Assembly (NCBI GenBank): GCA_964473745.1
Contig: CAYYQE010000003.1
Location: 1-64,000, forward strand
DNA: 64,000 bases
From: JABJMC01 sp964473745
GTDB lineage: Bacteria > Patescibacteriota > Gracilibacteria > UBA1369 > UBA12473
Direction: 5' to 3'
The notes under the pieces: model-generated
The model's input: only the letters and a program-made list of their open reading frames with translations
The model's database searches: none
Told to the model about the DNA's origin: nothing
In this document: positions 52,877 to 61,504 of the stretch, in pieces
Layout: the number at the start of each line of letters is the position of its first letter
Numbering within the stretch: the stretch's first letter is position 1
Program-made: the position numbers and the translations under genes

Positions 52877-54373
52877 TTATTTAATTGTGTAGGGTTTGTC
52901 TTTGATTGCAAACTCAAGTGCGGTTTTCATGGTTTCTCTACTGTCGGAATAAATGGTGAAAAGCACATCGCCTTTTTTGACTTTATCGCCTAGTTTTTTC
53001 TCGAGCCATAGACCAGATCCAGCAGATTTAGGAGCTCCGGCCATTCGGGCGACTCTTGCTACCATTTTGTTGTTAACGTGTGAGACTTTGCCATTTTTGT
53101 CGGCTTTAACGTCTTTTTTAAGACGGCCAACTTTAGGAGTTAAAGTTTTTTTGCCTTGAGCTTCAATGATTTCGATCATTTTTTTGTAAGCTGCCCCAGA
53201 ATTTATTTGTTTTTGAGCTAACGCTTCTCCTTGGCCTTTTTTGGCTTTGCCACACATTTCTAGCAAAATCCCAGCCATTTCAACGGCTTTTTTGCTGAGA
53301 TCTTTTGAGGCGCCAGTACCACCACGAAGAGTGTTTAGCACATCAAGAGCCTCGAGCGAAGGTCCAATCCCATGCCCAATCGGTTCTTCCCCGTCGCTGA
53401 GAATAACTTTGACCTTCATTCCTAACATCCGGCCAATATTTTCAAACCGTTTTTTAAGCTGCATCCCATCTTTCTTTTTCTTGATTTTAACTTGATCGCC
53501 AACCGGAATATCAATCAGAACATGATTTGAACCAGCGGAGAATTTTTTGGCCATAATCGAAGCGAGCAACATGCCTTGCGGATCTAGACTTAACGGATGA
53601 CGGACCTTAATCATTTTGTCGTCCGCAGCAGCCAGGTCAACACCGCCACCCCAGGCAATAAATCCACCAGTTTTTTTAGCGATTTTCATTAGTTCCGGAG
53701 CCTCAATCGCTACTTCACACAAGGTTTCCATGGTGTCAGCTGTCCCTGCCGGCGAAGTAATCGCACGGGAAGAAGTTTTGGGCATCGTGAGCCCAAGAGA
53801 TGTACAAATTGGAATAATCACCATTGTGGTTCTATTTCCTGGAACACCACCAATACAATGTTTATCTAGCACGATTTTTCCTTTCCCAAAATTTAATTTA
53901 CTCCCGTGTTTTACAATCGCTTTAGTTAGATCTACTGTTTCGCGATCATTTAAACCATGAATCATGGCCCCAGATACAAAATAAGCCATTTCTACGGATG
54001 AAAGGTCCTCTGCTACCACGTCTCTAATAATTTCATCAATTTTTTTGGCATTTAATTTTTTGCCAAGTAGTTTTTCACGGATATAAAGCACAGAAACTGG
54101 TTTAGAGGTTCGATTCACGATTACGCGATCGCCTCGTTTGATTTTTAGTTTTTCGTAAGTGTCGATAAAAAGACCAATTTGATCTTTGCGGAATCCTTTT
54201 TCTGAAATATCTAAAATAGCGTTTAATTCGCGTTTTTCTTTTCCTTTTCCAACCATAAGTTCAATACGATCTCCAGGGTGAAGGTCTAACTTATGAGCGG
54301 TGTCTTCATGAAGAACAGCAACCCATTGGTTGCCAGTTTTAATTGGAATTTTGGTTGGTATTAGTTTTAGCAT
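52877..54373 (-). CDS. AMP phosphorylase (archaeal-type thymidine phosphorylase family)
   Basis: 498 residues. An N-terminal beta-rich extension of about 85 residues, typical of the archaeal/CPR AMP phosphorylase group, precedes the pyrimidine-nucleoside phosphorylase core: VLDKHCIGGVPGNRTTMVII, SSRAITSPAGTADTMETL, WGGGVDLAAADDKMIKVRHP and, at the C-terminal end, APKSAGSGLWLEKKLGDKVK. It splits AMP (or CMP/UMP) with phosphate into base and ribose-1,5-bisphosphate. The next gene isomerises that product; the third pathway enzyme (form III RuBisCO) is not in this window. Confidence 0.93.
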   Translation of the reverse strand: MLKLIPTKIPIKTGNQWVAVLHEDTAHKLDLHPGDRIELMVGKGKEKRELNAILDISEKGFRKDQIGLFIDTYEKLKIKRGDRVIVNRTSKPVSVLYIREKLLGKKLNAKKIDEIIRDVVAEDLSSVEMAYFVSGAMIHGLNDRETVDLTKAIVKHGSKLNFGKGKIVLDKHCIGGVPGNRTTMVIIPICTSLGLTMPKTSSRAITSPAGTADTMETLCEVAIEAPELMKIAKKTGGFIAWGGGVDLAAADDKMIKVRHPLSLDPQGMLLASIMAKKFSAGSNHVLIDIPVGDQVKIKKKKDGMQLKKRFENIGRMLGMKVKVILSDGEEPIGHGIGPSLEALDVLNTLRGGTGASKDLSKKAVEMAGILLEMCGKAKKGQGEALAQKQINSGAAYKKMIEIIEAQGKKTLTPKVGRLKKDVKADKNGKVSHVNNKMVARVARMAGAPKSAGSGLWLEKKLGDKVKKGDVLFTIYSDSRETMKTALEFAIKDKPYTIK

Positions 54374-54457
54374 GTTTCAAAAGGTTATATACTCCTGTTA
54401 TTTTAACACATTTTGCGTGTTTTTTCAACTCACATTAATAAGAGTAAGGGGGTGTGC

Positions 54458-54487
54458 TTGACAGGTTGTTGTATTTGCAGTTAGAAT
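54458..54487 (+). promoter_or_regulatory. Promoter of the tandem unknown paralogues
   Basis: TTGACA, 18-base spacer, TAGAAT, ending 26 bases before ATG 54514. It overlaps the alternative TTG start at 54454, which supports the ATG. Confidence 0.8.
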
Positions 54488-54513
54488 TGGCTCCAAATTT
54501 AACCACCCACCCC

Positions 54514-55413
54514 ATGTCAAAAGGACCAGATTTGCCTGATCGAGGCGTACGTGTTCAAAAAGATTCAGTAATAGCAGATTCAATGAAGCGTTCTTTGGAG
54601 CGCGATATATTAGCATTTTTGGATAGAGATGCAGTTAGAGGAAAATTTCAGGGAGAAGATTTAGGTGAGTCTAGTTTTGATGGAGAGCGATTATATAGTG
54701 ATTTTAATGAATTTAGAGCAGCATTAGTAGAATGGTTAGAAGGAAAAATTGGCCTAAGAAGTCCCGCTTTTTCCGATGGTGACGTTTTGGATGTTTTTTT
54801 TAATTGGGAAAAGCTAGGAAAATTAATGGATGAAATTGATGGAGTGTTTTTTGAACACATAGAGGAGGTAGATGGTGAAGAATTGGAAGAAGCATTAGAA
54901 GAGGCTGAGGACGAAAAGGCAAAGCTGGCGGCTATAGTAGAGTTTTTTAAGGCGCAAATTAGGGGCGTGGAAAAGAATTGTCCTCGTTTGGTGAAAGAAA
55001 GAGAGGATCAAGTAGAAGGGTTAAAAGATCGCTTAAGACGTTTATCGTCAAGTGAACCAGAATTAGTAACAATTGACGGTGTTCCAGCTTTGAATGACAC
55101 CGGGATGACGCGACTAGCCTGGGATTTAAGTGATAAGTATACGGAACATAGGGAAAGTGATGACGAAAATGGAATTATAGCGGTGCGTGTTCCAGTGCGT
55201 TTAGTTGAGGAAGCTAAGGAAGATGAGGGGGTTGATGAGGATGATGATCCAGATGCTTGCGCAATTTCTGTTCGAGCTGGGAAAGAGCGTTTGATCCCAG
55301 TGATGTTTACTGGGCATGAAAATCGAGCTAATTGTACTCATTATTTGATTCAGGCAACAAGATACGCTATCCCAAGGATGGGTGTTCGCGTTAGGCCTAT
55401 AGAGTCTAGCTAA
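54514..55413 (+). CDS. Unrecognised acidic protein, paralogue A of a tandem pair
   Basis: 299 residues, acidic and mostly helical in the first two thirds, with no signal peptide or membrane segment. Shared with the next gene: an N-terminal SLERDILAFLDRDAVRGKF (SLERSVLAVLRSLDDDLF in B), an ERLY/QRLYDLW helix, and NCPRLVKEREDQVEGLKDRL (SCPRLWLERQRQEIGIKLRL in B). An acidic loop (DEGVDEDDDPDA) and an RxGxRVRPIE end are specific to A. A coiled coil lies near 145-210. I do not recognise a family; it is probably cytoplasmic. Confidence 0.75.
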   Translation: MSKGPDLPDRGVRVQKDSVIADSMKRSLERDILAFLDRDAVRGKFQGEDLGESSFDGERLYSDFNEFRAALVEWLEGKIGLRSPAFSDGDVLDVFFNWEKLGKLMDEIDGVFFEHIEEVDGEELEEALEEAEDEKAKLAAIVEFFKAQIRGVEKNCPRLVKEREDQVEGLKDRLRRLSSSEPELVTIDGVPALNDTGMTRLAWDLSDKYTEHRESDDENGIIAVRVPVRLVEEAKEDEGVDEDDDPDACAISVRAGKERLIPVMFTGHENRANCTHYLIQATRYAIPRMGVRVRPIESS

Positions 55414-55429
55414 AACTTAATTTTTTATT

Positions 55430-56431
55430 ATGCCCACCACCCCCGATACCCCTGAAATTTTCACTCCTACGGCCGAGGATATGGCACTTCTTCAAGGAGG
55501 CATCCGACGGCCAGAGCAAACTTCCTGTGTTAATATTCCGCGCTCTTTGGAGCGATCGGTTTTAGCAGTATTGCGATCATTGGATGATGATTTATTTACA
55601 ACGAATTTTACAATTGATTTGGTAACACAGCGTTTATATGATCTATGGAGAAAACAGTTAAAGACTGGCGTGGGAAATGAGTCTATGGATGGAATTCCTT
55701 CTTTTGTGGCGACTATGTATGCAAAAATTCCTTGGGGAACGGGAGCGGAATGCCGGAGAGGGGAGGAAATGGATGATTTTTGGTTGTCTTTGTCTAATGT
55801 AGTGGATATTGCCAGGCAGCACGCTTTTAAAATTAAAATGTTAAGAAGAGTGATGCCAGAGTATTTTTCGGAGGAAATTCCTTTGGAGGAATCTTTGGAT
55901 CAGGCTTTTGATAGTATATTATTTCAGGTGGAAGATTCAGTGCCGTTAGTGGGAAGAATTGACAGGTTAATAGGGGAATTGAGGCGTTTGGGAGAATCAA
56001 TCTCTGCTGAGCCAGGAGATGAGGAATGGACAACTGAAGAATTAATAGAGTTAATGATTAATTCTTGTCCGAGGTTGTGGTTAGAGCGTCAGCGGCAGGA
56101 GATTGGGATTAAGCTGAGGTTAGTTGGGACGGCTAGACTAGCTTCTTTTGCAACGCCTTTTGATTTAGATGCGTTGCCGGTTTTGCAGCGCCTGTCTGGA
56201 GCTGGAGATGATTTTTCGAGGTTTACTTTTAAATGGAAAATTGATGGCCGGGAGTTTGAACAAAAATTTGCGGTTTACCCTTTGCGAGAGGAGTCTCTTA
56301 GGGAGGGTGTCGGATCAATGAAGGTTGTAGATGATAAAAACGTTGGTACTTGGCACGCGGCTCCGGATTTTGATTCGGCTACGCAAATAGCGGTGCAATG
56401 CGCACCTAGATCTACTTTTATTGGAGAATGA
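55430..56431 (+). CDS. Unrecognised protein, paralogue B of a tandem pair
   Basis: 333 residues, 16 bases after paralogue A and so probably co-transcribed. It shares the SLERSVLAVL, RLYDLW and SCPRLWLER stretches with A, while the middle has diverged and B carries an insertion rich in Trp and acidic residues (MYAKIPWGTGAECRRGEEMD). The C-terminal third looks beta-rich (FTFKWKIDGREFEQKFAVYP). No signal peptide, membrane helix or known motif is visible. It converges on the second TrmB-like gene with one base between ends. Confidence 0.75.
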   Translation: MPTTPDTPEIFTPTAEDMALLQGGIRRPEQTSCVNIPRSLERSVLAVLRSLDDDLFTTNFTIDLVTQRLYDLWRKQLKTGVGNESMDGIPSFVATMYAKIPWGTGAECRRGEEMDDFWLSLSNVVDIARQHAFKIKMLRRVMPEYFSEEIPLEESLDQAFDSILFQVEDSVPLVGRIDRLIGELRRLGESISAEPGDEEWTTEELIELMINSCPRLWLERQRQEIGIKLRLVGTARLASFATPFDLDALPVLQRLSGAGDDFSRFTFKWKIDGREFEQKFAVYPLREESLREGVGSMKVVDDKNVGTWHAAPDFDSATQIAVQCAPRSTFIGE

Positions 56432-56432
56432 T

Positions 56433-57206
56433 TTAATTTTGCACCACAAAGCTAGTTGCCCCTAGCCATGCCAAATTAAAGATAGTGCGTTGTGTTTTGG
56501 CGTGAGAGGCGCTTTCGATTAAAACGCCAATCTGTTCTTCGGGATTTAGGGAAATGATGGCCACGGTGTTGTCGTAAATGGAGATATGGTTTTCAAAAGG
56601 GAAGTTTTTGGGGTTCACAAAGAAGATTTCGAGGAGTTCGCGTGGGAAATTTGGGGGATAATATTTTTTAGTATGATTAAGAGCAGCTTCGCTTTTAGGA
56701 GAAATAAGGCGTTTTTTAACCTTAGCTTTTAGGGATTTCTCAATGTGTCCAGGGAGGTAGTCTGGGAGTAGTTTTTGGATTTTTTCGAGATTAGTGTAAC
56801 CGAGAATTTCACCCTTAGCCTTGGTGGTTTGATCAAAAATTTCTTTGATACCGTCGAGACCTTCGAAAGCGCGGATTTTTGGTTTAAAAGGGTGCGTGTT
56901 GGTAATAGAGAGAAGTTCGGGGAGGAGTTCTTGGGCGCGCTTATATCGCCTTTCTTGTTGGTTTAAAAAGGCCTGGGGAGGTTCAGGCATAAAGAACTGC
57001 ACCTTCCCACGCTGAACCGGTACAACCAACTTTTTTTTAGTGAGTTTTTCAAGTAAATGATAGCAATTTACGCGCGGGACACGGGCTTTTTTAGCAATTG
57101 TAGAGGCATATCCGCCCCCTAATTCAAGTGTGGCGATAAGCACCTTGGCCTCGTCTTTAGCGAGCCCAAATTGTTGGAGGTCGAGAGTGAGATTTGTCGC
57201 TGGCAT
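56433..57206 (-). CDS. TrmB-like transcriptional regulator (2)
   Basis: 257 residues. The winged helix reads LQQFGLAKDEAKVLIATLEL and IAKKARVPRVNCYHLLEKLT, followed by a PEPPQAFLNQQERRYKRAQE linker and a regulatory domain starting KIRAFEGLDGIKEIFDQTTK, the same plan as the regulator at 44207-44983. Effector and targets are unknown. It stands alone on the minus strand between the unknown paralogues and the Cys-rich gene, and either could be its target. Confidence 0.88.
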   Translation of the reverse strand: MPATNLTLDLQQFGLAKDEAKVLIATLELGGGYASTIAKKARVPRVNCYHLLEKLTKKKLVVPVQRGKVQFFMPEPPQAFLNQQERRYKRAQELLPELLSITNTHPFKPKIRAFEGLDGIKEIFDQTTKAKGEILGYTNLEKIQKLLPDYLPGHIEKSLKAKVKKRLISPKSEAALNHTKKYYPPNFPRELLEIFFVNPKNFPFENHISIYDNTVAIISLNPEEQIGVLIESASHAKTQRTIFNLAWLGATSFVVQN

Positions 57207-57285
57207 AGTGGTTGCTGTAAAAGTTTTTCTACAGCTATTTTACCAAAAACAACAGGTTTAATCAATTCTGGGGCGCATGCTTGTC

Positions 57286-57314
57286 TTGCTAAATTTACAA
57301 AAATGTTTTATTAT
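57286..57314 (+). promoter_or_regulatory. Promoter of the Cys-rich gene
   Basis: TTGCTA, 17-base spacer, TATTAT, ending 27 bases before ATG 57342. Confidence 0.6.
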
Positions 57315-57341
57315 AAAAATGTCATTTAACCACTCTAAATT

Positions 57342-59000
57342 ATGGCTCCCATCACCAAAAAGTGTGTAGTTTCTGACAAGGAATTTATTATCACGGATGA
57401 GGATCAGGCTTTCTATAAAAAAATGGATGTGCCTTTGCCAACATTATGTCCGGAGGAGCGTCGTCGTCGTAGACTCGCGATTCGAAATGACTTGTTTCTT
57501 TATAATCGAACGTGTGACAAGACCGGTAAATCGATTATTTCGATGTATGCGCCCGGAGCTCCTTATGTGATTTATGATATTAACGAATGGTGGGGAGATA
57601 ATTGGAAAGCAATGGATTATGGGCGTGATTTTGATTTTACACGGCCGTTTTTTGAGCAATTTGTCGAATTGCAGACCGTGGTTCCACGTATGGGATTAAC
57701 GAATCGGGGCGAGAATAGTGAATTCAATAATTATGCGCTCGATAATAAAGATTGTTATTTAGTGCATACCGCCGATCATAATGAAAAATGTTACTACCTT
57801 CGTTATGCAGACCGGAATTATCAGTGTATGGACTGTGATTTTACGTATGATTCACGGTTTTGTTTGGGACTGATGCACGCGGAAAATTGTGAAACTTGTT
57901 TCTTTTCTCAAAAAATTAAGGGATCAAGTAACCTATATTTTTGTTACAACATGCAGAATTGTCATGATTGTATGTTTTCGACTAATTTACAAAATCAGCA
58001 GTATATGATTTTTAATAAGAAAATTGGAAGTCGGGAGGAATATGAGAAGATGAAGAAAAATATGGGGCTAGAAACGCGTGAGGGTTTTGCTAAGGCCAAA
58101 CGATATTTTGAGGAGCATTTAGCTAAAGCGCCGCGTAAGCATTTGGAGCTTAAAAATTGTGAGGAGTGTGCGGGAGATTATTTAGTGGATTGTAAAAATG
58201 TCCATGAGGCTTATGATTGTTATCGGTGTCGTGATGTTAGATTTGCGACGCATCTTTATGAAGCAGAGGATTGTTATGATTGGGATTTTGTAGGGTATAA
58301 AAGTGAGCTTTGTTATGAAATTTCTAGTTCTGCTTATAATTTGCATAATTGTCGTTTTGTAATGAATTCTTGGACGGGTGGCGACAATTTAACCTATTGT
58401 GAGTTGTGTCTGGGGAATAAGGATTTGTTTGGGTGTATTGGTATGCGTAAGCAGCAGTACTGTATTTTGAATAAACAATATACAAAAGAAGAGTATGAAG
58501 AAATGGTGCCGCGGATTATTGAGCACATGAAGAAAACAGGGGAGTGGGGAGAGTTTCCTCCGATCGCAATTTCTACTTTTGGTTATAACGAAACTTTGGC
58601 ATTTGAGTACTTTCCGTTAACTAAGGAGGAGGCTTTGGAACGTGGCTATAAGTGGAAAGATGAAGATGAGAGTGCTGTTTATCAGGGGCCAGAACGTTTC
58701 CTTCCGGAGTCTTTGAATGAAGCAAATGAATCGATTTGTGATCAGATTTGGAAATGTGAGGTAAGTGGCAAAGCTTACAAAATTATTCCGCAGGAGCTTA
58801 AGTTTTATAAAAAGTTTGGGATTTCATTACCGCGAGTTTCTCCAAAAGAGCGTCATAAAGAGCGAATGACTCTCCGTAATCCACGTCAGTTATGGGATCG
58901 AAATTGTGCGAAATGTAATGTGGCGGTGAAATCTTCTTATGATCCCGAACGACCAGAACCAATTTATTGTGAGAAGTGTTACTTGAAGGAGGTGTTTTAG
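57342..59000 (+). CDS. Large Cys-rich protein with duplicated ends, function unknown
   Basis: 552 residues with 31 cysteines, including eight CxxC pairs (CMDC, CETC, CHDC, CEEC, CYRC, CELC, CAKC, CEKC). The N-terminal 80 and C-terminal 80 residues are copies of one domain: KKCVVSDKEF, FYKKMDVPLPTLCPEERRRR, LAIRND and LYNRTC match WKCEVSGKAY, FYKKFGISLPRVSPKERHKE, MTLRNP and LWDRNC. The C-terminal copy ends as a clear zinc ribbon. The middle has regular Cys/Tyr/Asn repeats that could form a solenoid, and two copies of QQYxIxNKxxxxEEYExM. No signal peptide, so probably cytoplasmic and metal-binding. I recall similar proteins in CPR genomes but no assigned role. Confidence 0.8.
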   Translation: MAPITKKCVVSDKEFIITDEDQAFYKKMDVPLPTLCPEERRRRRLAIRNDLFLYNRTCDKTGKSIISMYAPGAPYVIYDINEWWGDNWKAMDYGRDFDFTRPFFEQFVELQTVVPRMGLTNRGENSEFNNYALDNKDCYLVHTADHNEKCYYLRYADRNYQCMDCDFTYDSRFCLGLMHAENCETCFFSQKIKGSSNLYFCYNMQNCHDCMFSTNLQNQQYMIFNKKIGSREEYEKMKKNMGLETREGFAKAKRYFEEHLAKAPRKHLELKNCEECAGDYLVDCKNVHEAYDCYRCRDVRFATHLYEAEDCYDWDFVGYKSELCYEISSSAYNLHNCRFVMNSWTGGDNLTYCELCLGNKDLFGCIGMRKQQYCILNKQYTKEEYEEMVPRIIEHMKKTGEWGEFPPIAISTFGYNETLAFEYFPLTKEEALERGYKWKDEDESAVYQGPERFLPESLNEANESICDQIWKCEVSGKAYKIIPQELKFYKKFGISLPRVSPKERHKERMTLRNPRQLWDRNCAKCNVAVKSSYDPERPEPIYCEKCYLKEVF

Positions 59001-59011
59001 AGGGGTATACT
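58983..59011 (+). promoter_or_regulatory. Promoter of alr
   Basis: TTGAAG, 17-base spacer, TATACT inside and just after the end of the Cys-rich gene; ATG 59022 is ten bases further. This favours ATG 59022 over the TTG at 59013. Confidence 0.6.
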
Positions 59012-59021
59012 TTTGCCCGCT

Positions 59022-60143
59022 ATGAGAATTCCTTTTAAAGGTAAATATCGGACGTTAAATAAGGTTATGATTTCTGCGAAGGCGTTGCGTCATAATTTGG
59101 CGCTGTATCGGGAGATTGCTCCGGGGAAAATGGTGTGTCCGGTTTTAAAAGCAAATGCTTATGGGCATGGTTTGGTTGAAGTGGCGCGCGTGCTTGATTC
59201 CGAGAAGCCAGAGTTTTTTGTGGTGGATTCATTGCACGAGGCTTATCAGCTTAAAAAGGCAGGGATTAAATCTAAGATTTTGATTCTTGGTTATACTTTT
59301 CCGGAGAATTTGTTGCGTAAAAAGTTGCCGTTCCATTTTGCTGTGAGTGATTTGGGGACCGCAAAGGCTCTTTCTAAATACAAAGCTAAGGTGCATTTGA
59401 AAATTGATACTGGCATGAATCGGATGGGGTTTGCGATGGCGGATTTGCCACAAGTTTTAGAGGAATTTAAAAAATTGAAAGTGGAAGTAGTGGGAGTTTT
59501 GTCACATTTAGCAGATGCAGATAATGTGCATGATGCGTCTTATACTAAGCAGCAATTTAAGAAGTTTGAAGAGGCGGCAGGAATGGTGCGTGAGGCGGGC
59601 TTTGACCCAAAATATGTGCACATTGAACAGAGTGCCGGGACATTGCATGAGGGTGATTTTAATATGGTGCGGCTTGGGCTTGGTTTGTATGGAGTTTCGC
59701 CGTTTGAAGAGAATGATATGCGAGCGCAAAAGTTGGAAAAGTTAAAGCCAATGATGCAATTAGAATCAACTTTGGTGGGGGTTCGTGAACTTAAAAAAGG
59801 TGATCGCGTAAGTTATTCGTGTACGTTTACGGCGGATCGCGATATGAAAATTGGGATGGTGCCCGTGGGGTATTATGAGGCGCTACCATGGAGCCTTAGC
59901 AATAAAGGTGTTTTGGAAGTGAAGGGAGTGCTTTGTCCGATTGTGGGACGGATTTGTATGAATTATACGATGGTGGATTTAACAGGAGTGGAAGAGCCAC
60001 AAATTGGTGACAAAGTGGTGGTTTATGCGGCTGATGGCGCAGCCAAAAATTCGATTGCAAATATGGCGAAATTAGCCGGTTGTATTCCGTATGAATTATT
60101 GACTAGAGTAATCGAGGGAATGCGGCGGGAGGTGGTGGATTGA
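59022..60143 (+). CDS. alr: Alanine racemase
   Basis: About 373 residues from ATG 59022. The PLP lysine is in VLKANAYGHGLVEVAR, the barrel carries HLKIDTGMNRMGF, and the C-terminal beta domain has RVSYSCTFTADRD (catalytic Tyr region) and GRICMNYTMVDLT. It supplies D-Ala for the peptidoglycan stem that MraY, the D,D-carboxypeptidase and related genes in this window handle. MN replaces the more usual MD in the last motif. It ends with TGA. Confidence 0.96.
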   Translation: MRIPFKGKYRTLNKVMISAKALRHNLALYREIAPGKMVCPVLKANAYGHGLVEVARVLDSEKPEFFVVDSLHEAYQLKKAGIKSKILILGYTFPENLLRKKLPFHFAVSDLGTAKALSKYKAKVHLKIDTGMNRMGFAMADLPQVLEEFKKLKVEVVGVLSHLADADNVHDASYTKQQFKKFEEAAGMVREAGFDPKYVHIEQSAGTLHEGDFNMVRLGLGLYGVSPFEENDMRAQKLEKLKPMMQLESTLVGVRELKKGDRVSYSCTFTADRDMKIGMVPVGYYEALPWSLSNKGVLEVKGVLCPIVGRICMNYTMVDLTGVEEPQIGDKVVVYAADGAAKNSIANMAKLAGCIPYELLTRVIEGMRREVVD

Positions 60144-60168
60144 GAAATTGGGCTATTTGAGATATAAT
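60140..60168 (+). promoter_or_regulatory. Orphan promoter pointing towards the 3' end of ackA
   Basis: TTGAGA, 17-base spacer, TATAAT on the plus strand just after alr. No conventional gene follows on this strand. A 16-codon ORF (60188-60238, MQPLPSPKLNNFTLTN) starts about 13 bases after the expected transcription start, and further transcription would be antisense to ackA. Confidence 0.55.
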
Positions 60169-60301
60169 AGTGGTGTCAAGTCTGGCAATGCAACCCCTGC
60201 CATCCCCAAACTGAACAATTTTACGTTAACAAATTGAGATTACGATTTTATAACAAAGAAATTAACAAAAGATTAAATCAATGTTTTGTGGTTGTGATGA
60301 G

Positions 60302-61492
60302 CTATTTTTGTAGCGCGTCCACGGTTTCCTTGGCGATTTTGAGTTCCTCGTTAGTTGGAGTAACGAGCACACTTGTGGTGCGGGGTTTATTGATTAGTCC
60401 GGCGCGGCCTTCGATAGTTTTTTTATTCTTGGTAGGGTCGAGAGTTATGCCAAGATGAGCTAATTGTTTGCAAAGATCGCGGCGTAAATACCAAGCACAT
60501 TCGCCAATGCCCGCGGTAAATACAAGGGCGTCCAATCCACCAAGCGGCACAGTGAGGCTGGCGATTTTTTTGGCTAAACCATAGACGTAGACGTTGTAAG
60601 CACGTTTGACAGCGGTGTATTGGCGGGATTTTTTGTTCTGGAGAATGTTCCTGAGAAGGCGCATGTCTGATGAAACACCCGAAAGGCCTAGAAGGCCGGA
60701 TTTTTTGTTAACAAGGTGATCAATGTCATTTAGTTTCATTTTAAGATGATCGTGTAGATAGAAAATGATGGCGGAGTCAAAGTCGCCGGTGCGCGTGCCC
60801 ATCATGACTCCTTCAAGAGGAGTGAACCCCATGGTGGTGTCGATGGATTTTCCGTTTTTTACAGCGGTTAAAGAAACGCCGTTGCCAATGTGGCAGGTGA
60901 TTAGTTTGGCGTGTGGTTTTTTGGATTTTTTAAGGAGGGCGATTGATTGTTCGGCTACGTATTTGTGACTGGTGCCATGAAATCCGTACTTGCGGATTCC
61001 GTGTTTGCGATAAAGTTTGTAAGGGAGCCCATAAAGATAAGCGTGTTCGGGGAGCGTGGCGTGAAAACCAGTGTCAAAAATCGCAACGTTAACTGCTTTT
61101 TTTAGGAGTTTCATGCAGGCGCGGACTCCTTCTAAATTAGGGGGGTTGTGAAGCGGGGCAAGGTCAGAAAGTTTTTTGAGATCTCGGAAAACAGTGCGCG
61201 TAATTTTGGTGGGGTTGTGGTGTTTTTCGCCGCCGTGAACCACGCGATGGCCAACAGCCTCGATGTCTTTGGGGTGCGTTAGATGTCCGGATTCTTGCAA
61301 AATGGCGAGTGCGATTTTGAGGGCGGCGGTGTGATTTTTGGCTTTTACTTTGGTTTCGATATCTCCTCGCAGGCGGCAGGTACGCAAACCAATCCCGTCA
61401 ATGTGTCCGCTAAAAAGTCGTTTCCAGCCCTTGGATTCATAAAACTTGAAACGCAGAGATGAGGAGCCGCTATTTAGAACGAGGAGTTTCAT
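60302..61492 (-). CDS. ackA: Acetate kinase
   Basis: 396 residues. The ASKHA-fold signatures are LLVLNSGSSSLRFKFYE at the start (Asn7), VGHRVVHGGEKHH, DTGFHATLPEHAYLYGLPYK, YGFHGTSHKYVAEQS and GTRTGDFDSAIIFYL. It makes ATP from acetyl phosphate, the energy-yielding step of acetate fermentation. It lies 12 bases after pta, its pathway partner. Confidence 0.98.
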   Translation of the reverse strand: MKLLVLNSGSSSLRFKFYESKGWKRLFSGHIDGIGLRTCRLRGDIETKVKAKNHTAALKIALAILQESGHLTHPKDIEAVGHRVVHGGEKHHNPTKITRTVFRDLKKLSDLAPLHNPPNLEGVRACMKLLKKAVNVAIFDTGFHATLPEHAYLYGLPYKLYRKHGIRKYGFHGTSHKYVAEQSIALLKKSKKPHAKLITCHIGNGVSLTAVKNGKSIDTTMGFTPLEGVMMGTRTGDFDSAIIFYLHDHLKMKLNDIDHLVNKKSGLLGLSGVSSDMRLLRNILQNKKSRQYTAVKRAYNVYVYGLAKKIASLTVPLGGLDALVFTAGIGECAWYLRRDLCKQLAHLGITLDPTKNKKTIEGRAGLINKPRTTSVLVTPTNEELKIAKETVDALQK

Positions 61493-61504
61493 TTTGGGAG
61501 GGTT

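Noticed and set aside
38817..60143. UGA recoded to glycine (Gracilibacteria/Absconditabacteria code)
   Set aside because: TGA ends sufD, the GC-rich gene, the 56431 gene and alr at positions where family length and downstream starts fit a true stop.
60234..60458. 74-residue plus-strand ORF after alr
   Set aside because: Most of it lies antisense to the conserved C-terminus of ackA and has no recognisable protein features.
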